This document shows positions 6,835 through 7,024 of a stretch of 7,024 nt of DNA, piece after piece. The notes under the pieces were generated by a model. That model was given only the letters and a program-made list of their open reading frames with translations. It was not told the DNA's origin and did not search any database. Each line of letters opens with the position of its first letter. Position 1 is the first letter of the stretch. Source of the stretch: an uncultured Oscillospiraceae bacterium (lineage in GTDB: Bacteria; Bacillota_A; Clostridia; Oscillospirales; Oscillospiraceae); contig CALWWO010000097.1 in the NCBI GenBank assembly GCA_944385265.1, forward strand, positions 1 to 7,024. Reading direction: 5' to 3'. The position numbers and the translations under genes are program-made.

Positions 6835-7024
6835 TATCAAAGCCGGTACATTTACCGCATTAAAAGTTAATGAGGATGCATTTGGTTTCCGTAATAGCTG
6901 CGCATGGGTTTTAGACGGATCTACCGGACTTAGCGGCAGAAACTTAATATCGCCCCCGGGCAGCAGTGACGCATGCTGGTATGCAGGCGAGCTGAGCCGG
7001 TATCTAGAAGCGCATATCGAGGAC
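6824..7024 (+). CDS. PP2C-family serine/threonine phosphatase-like protein, 3'-truncated by window edge
   Basis: Only the first 67 residues are visible. NEDAFGF (16-22) fits the first PP2C metal-binding motif, and AWVLDGSTGL (27-36) fits the second, in which D31 and G32 would coordinate the Mn/Mg centre. The following SDACWYAGELSRYL (48-61) agrees with small bacterial PP2C-like proteins as I remember them. Metal-dependent phosphatases of this class remove phosphate from Ser/Thr, opposing Hanks-type kinases such as PrkC, or act on other phosphoproteins. No N-terminal signal or membrane helix is seen, so this part is cytosolic. ATG 6824 has a strong GGAGGG Shine-Dalgarno (6814-6819) inside the previous gene and overlaps that gene by 11 bases in another frame, giving translational coupling. 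Whether the rest of the catalytic domain, including later aspartates, is intact, and whether a kinase follows, cannot be seen. Confidence 0.8.
   Translation, partial: MLYDIKAGTFTALKVNEDAFGFRNSCAWVLDGSTGLSGRNLISPPGSSDACWYAGELSRYLEAHIED

Noticed and set aside
1..7024. CRISPR arrays, transposases, phage genes, tRNA or rRNA genes, attachment sites.
   Set aside because: No regularly spaced direct repeats, no transposase or integrase motifs and no cloverleaf-like or rRNA-like sequence were found on reading both strands.

Overview
The window looks like chromosomal DNA from a Gram-positive, probably clostridial (Bacillota) bacterium. This rests on moderate GC content, strong Shine-Dalgarno sequences, hairpin terminators with long T-runs, and the protein families present, including a very large Firmicutes-style ABC ATPase/permease fusion. 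The genus cannot be fixed from the sequence alone. No rRNA, tRNA, CRISPR array, insertion sequence or phage gene was seen.

Layout. Positions 1-1096 hold most of a serine hydroxymethyltransferase gene (glyA, + strand) whose first ~48 codons lie outside the window. A long, nearly symmetrical hairpin (about 1116-1155) follows; it can end transcription of glyA and of the convergent gene on the other side. That gene (1167-2297, - strand) encodes an AbrB-family membrane protein made of two repeated halves. It has its own near-consensus promoter at 2323-2351. A second hairpin terminator (2440-2476) separates it from the gene upstream on the same strand, a 990-residue MacB-like ABC transporter fusion (2491-5463) with a ~550-residue extracytoplasmic domain.

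A 291-bp divergent intergenic region (5464-5754) lies between the ABC transporter and two + strand genes. It holds candidate promoters in both directions, an imperfect inverted repeat over the presumed ABC start of transcription, a Fur-box-like 7-1-7 palindrome, and an orphan GC-rich hairpin. The first + strand gene (5755-6834) encodes an unrecognised protein with a long cytosolic helical, TPR-like region and three C-terminal membrane helices. Its last 11 bases overlap the start of a PP2C-like serine/threonine phosphatase gene (6824 to the window edge).

How the genes relate. glyA, the AbrB-like gene and the ABC transporter each appear to be separate transcription units, and nothing ties them functionally. 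The only real operon signal is the overlap between the helical membrane protein and the phosphatase, which suggests a small, possibly undescribed, membrane-associated signalling module continuing beyond the right edge.
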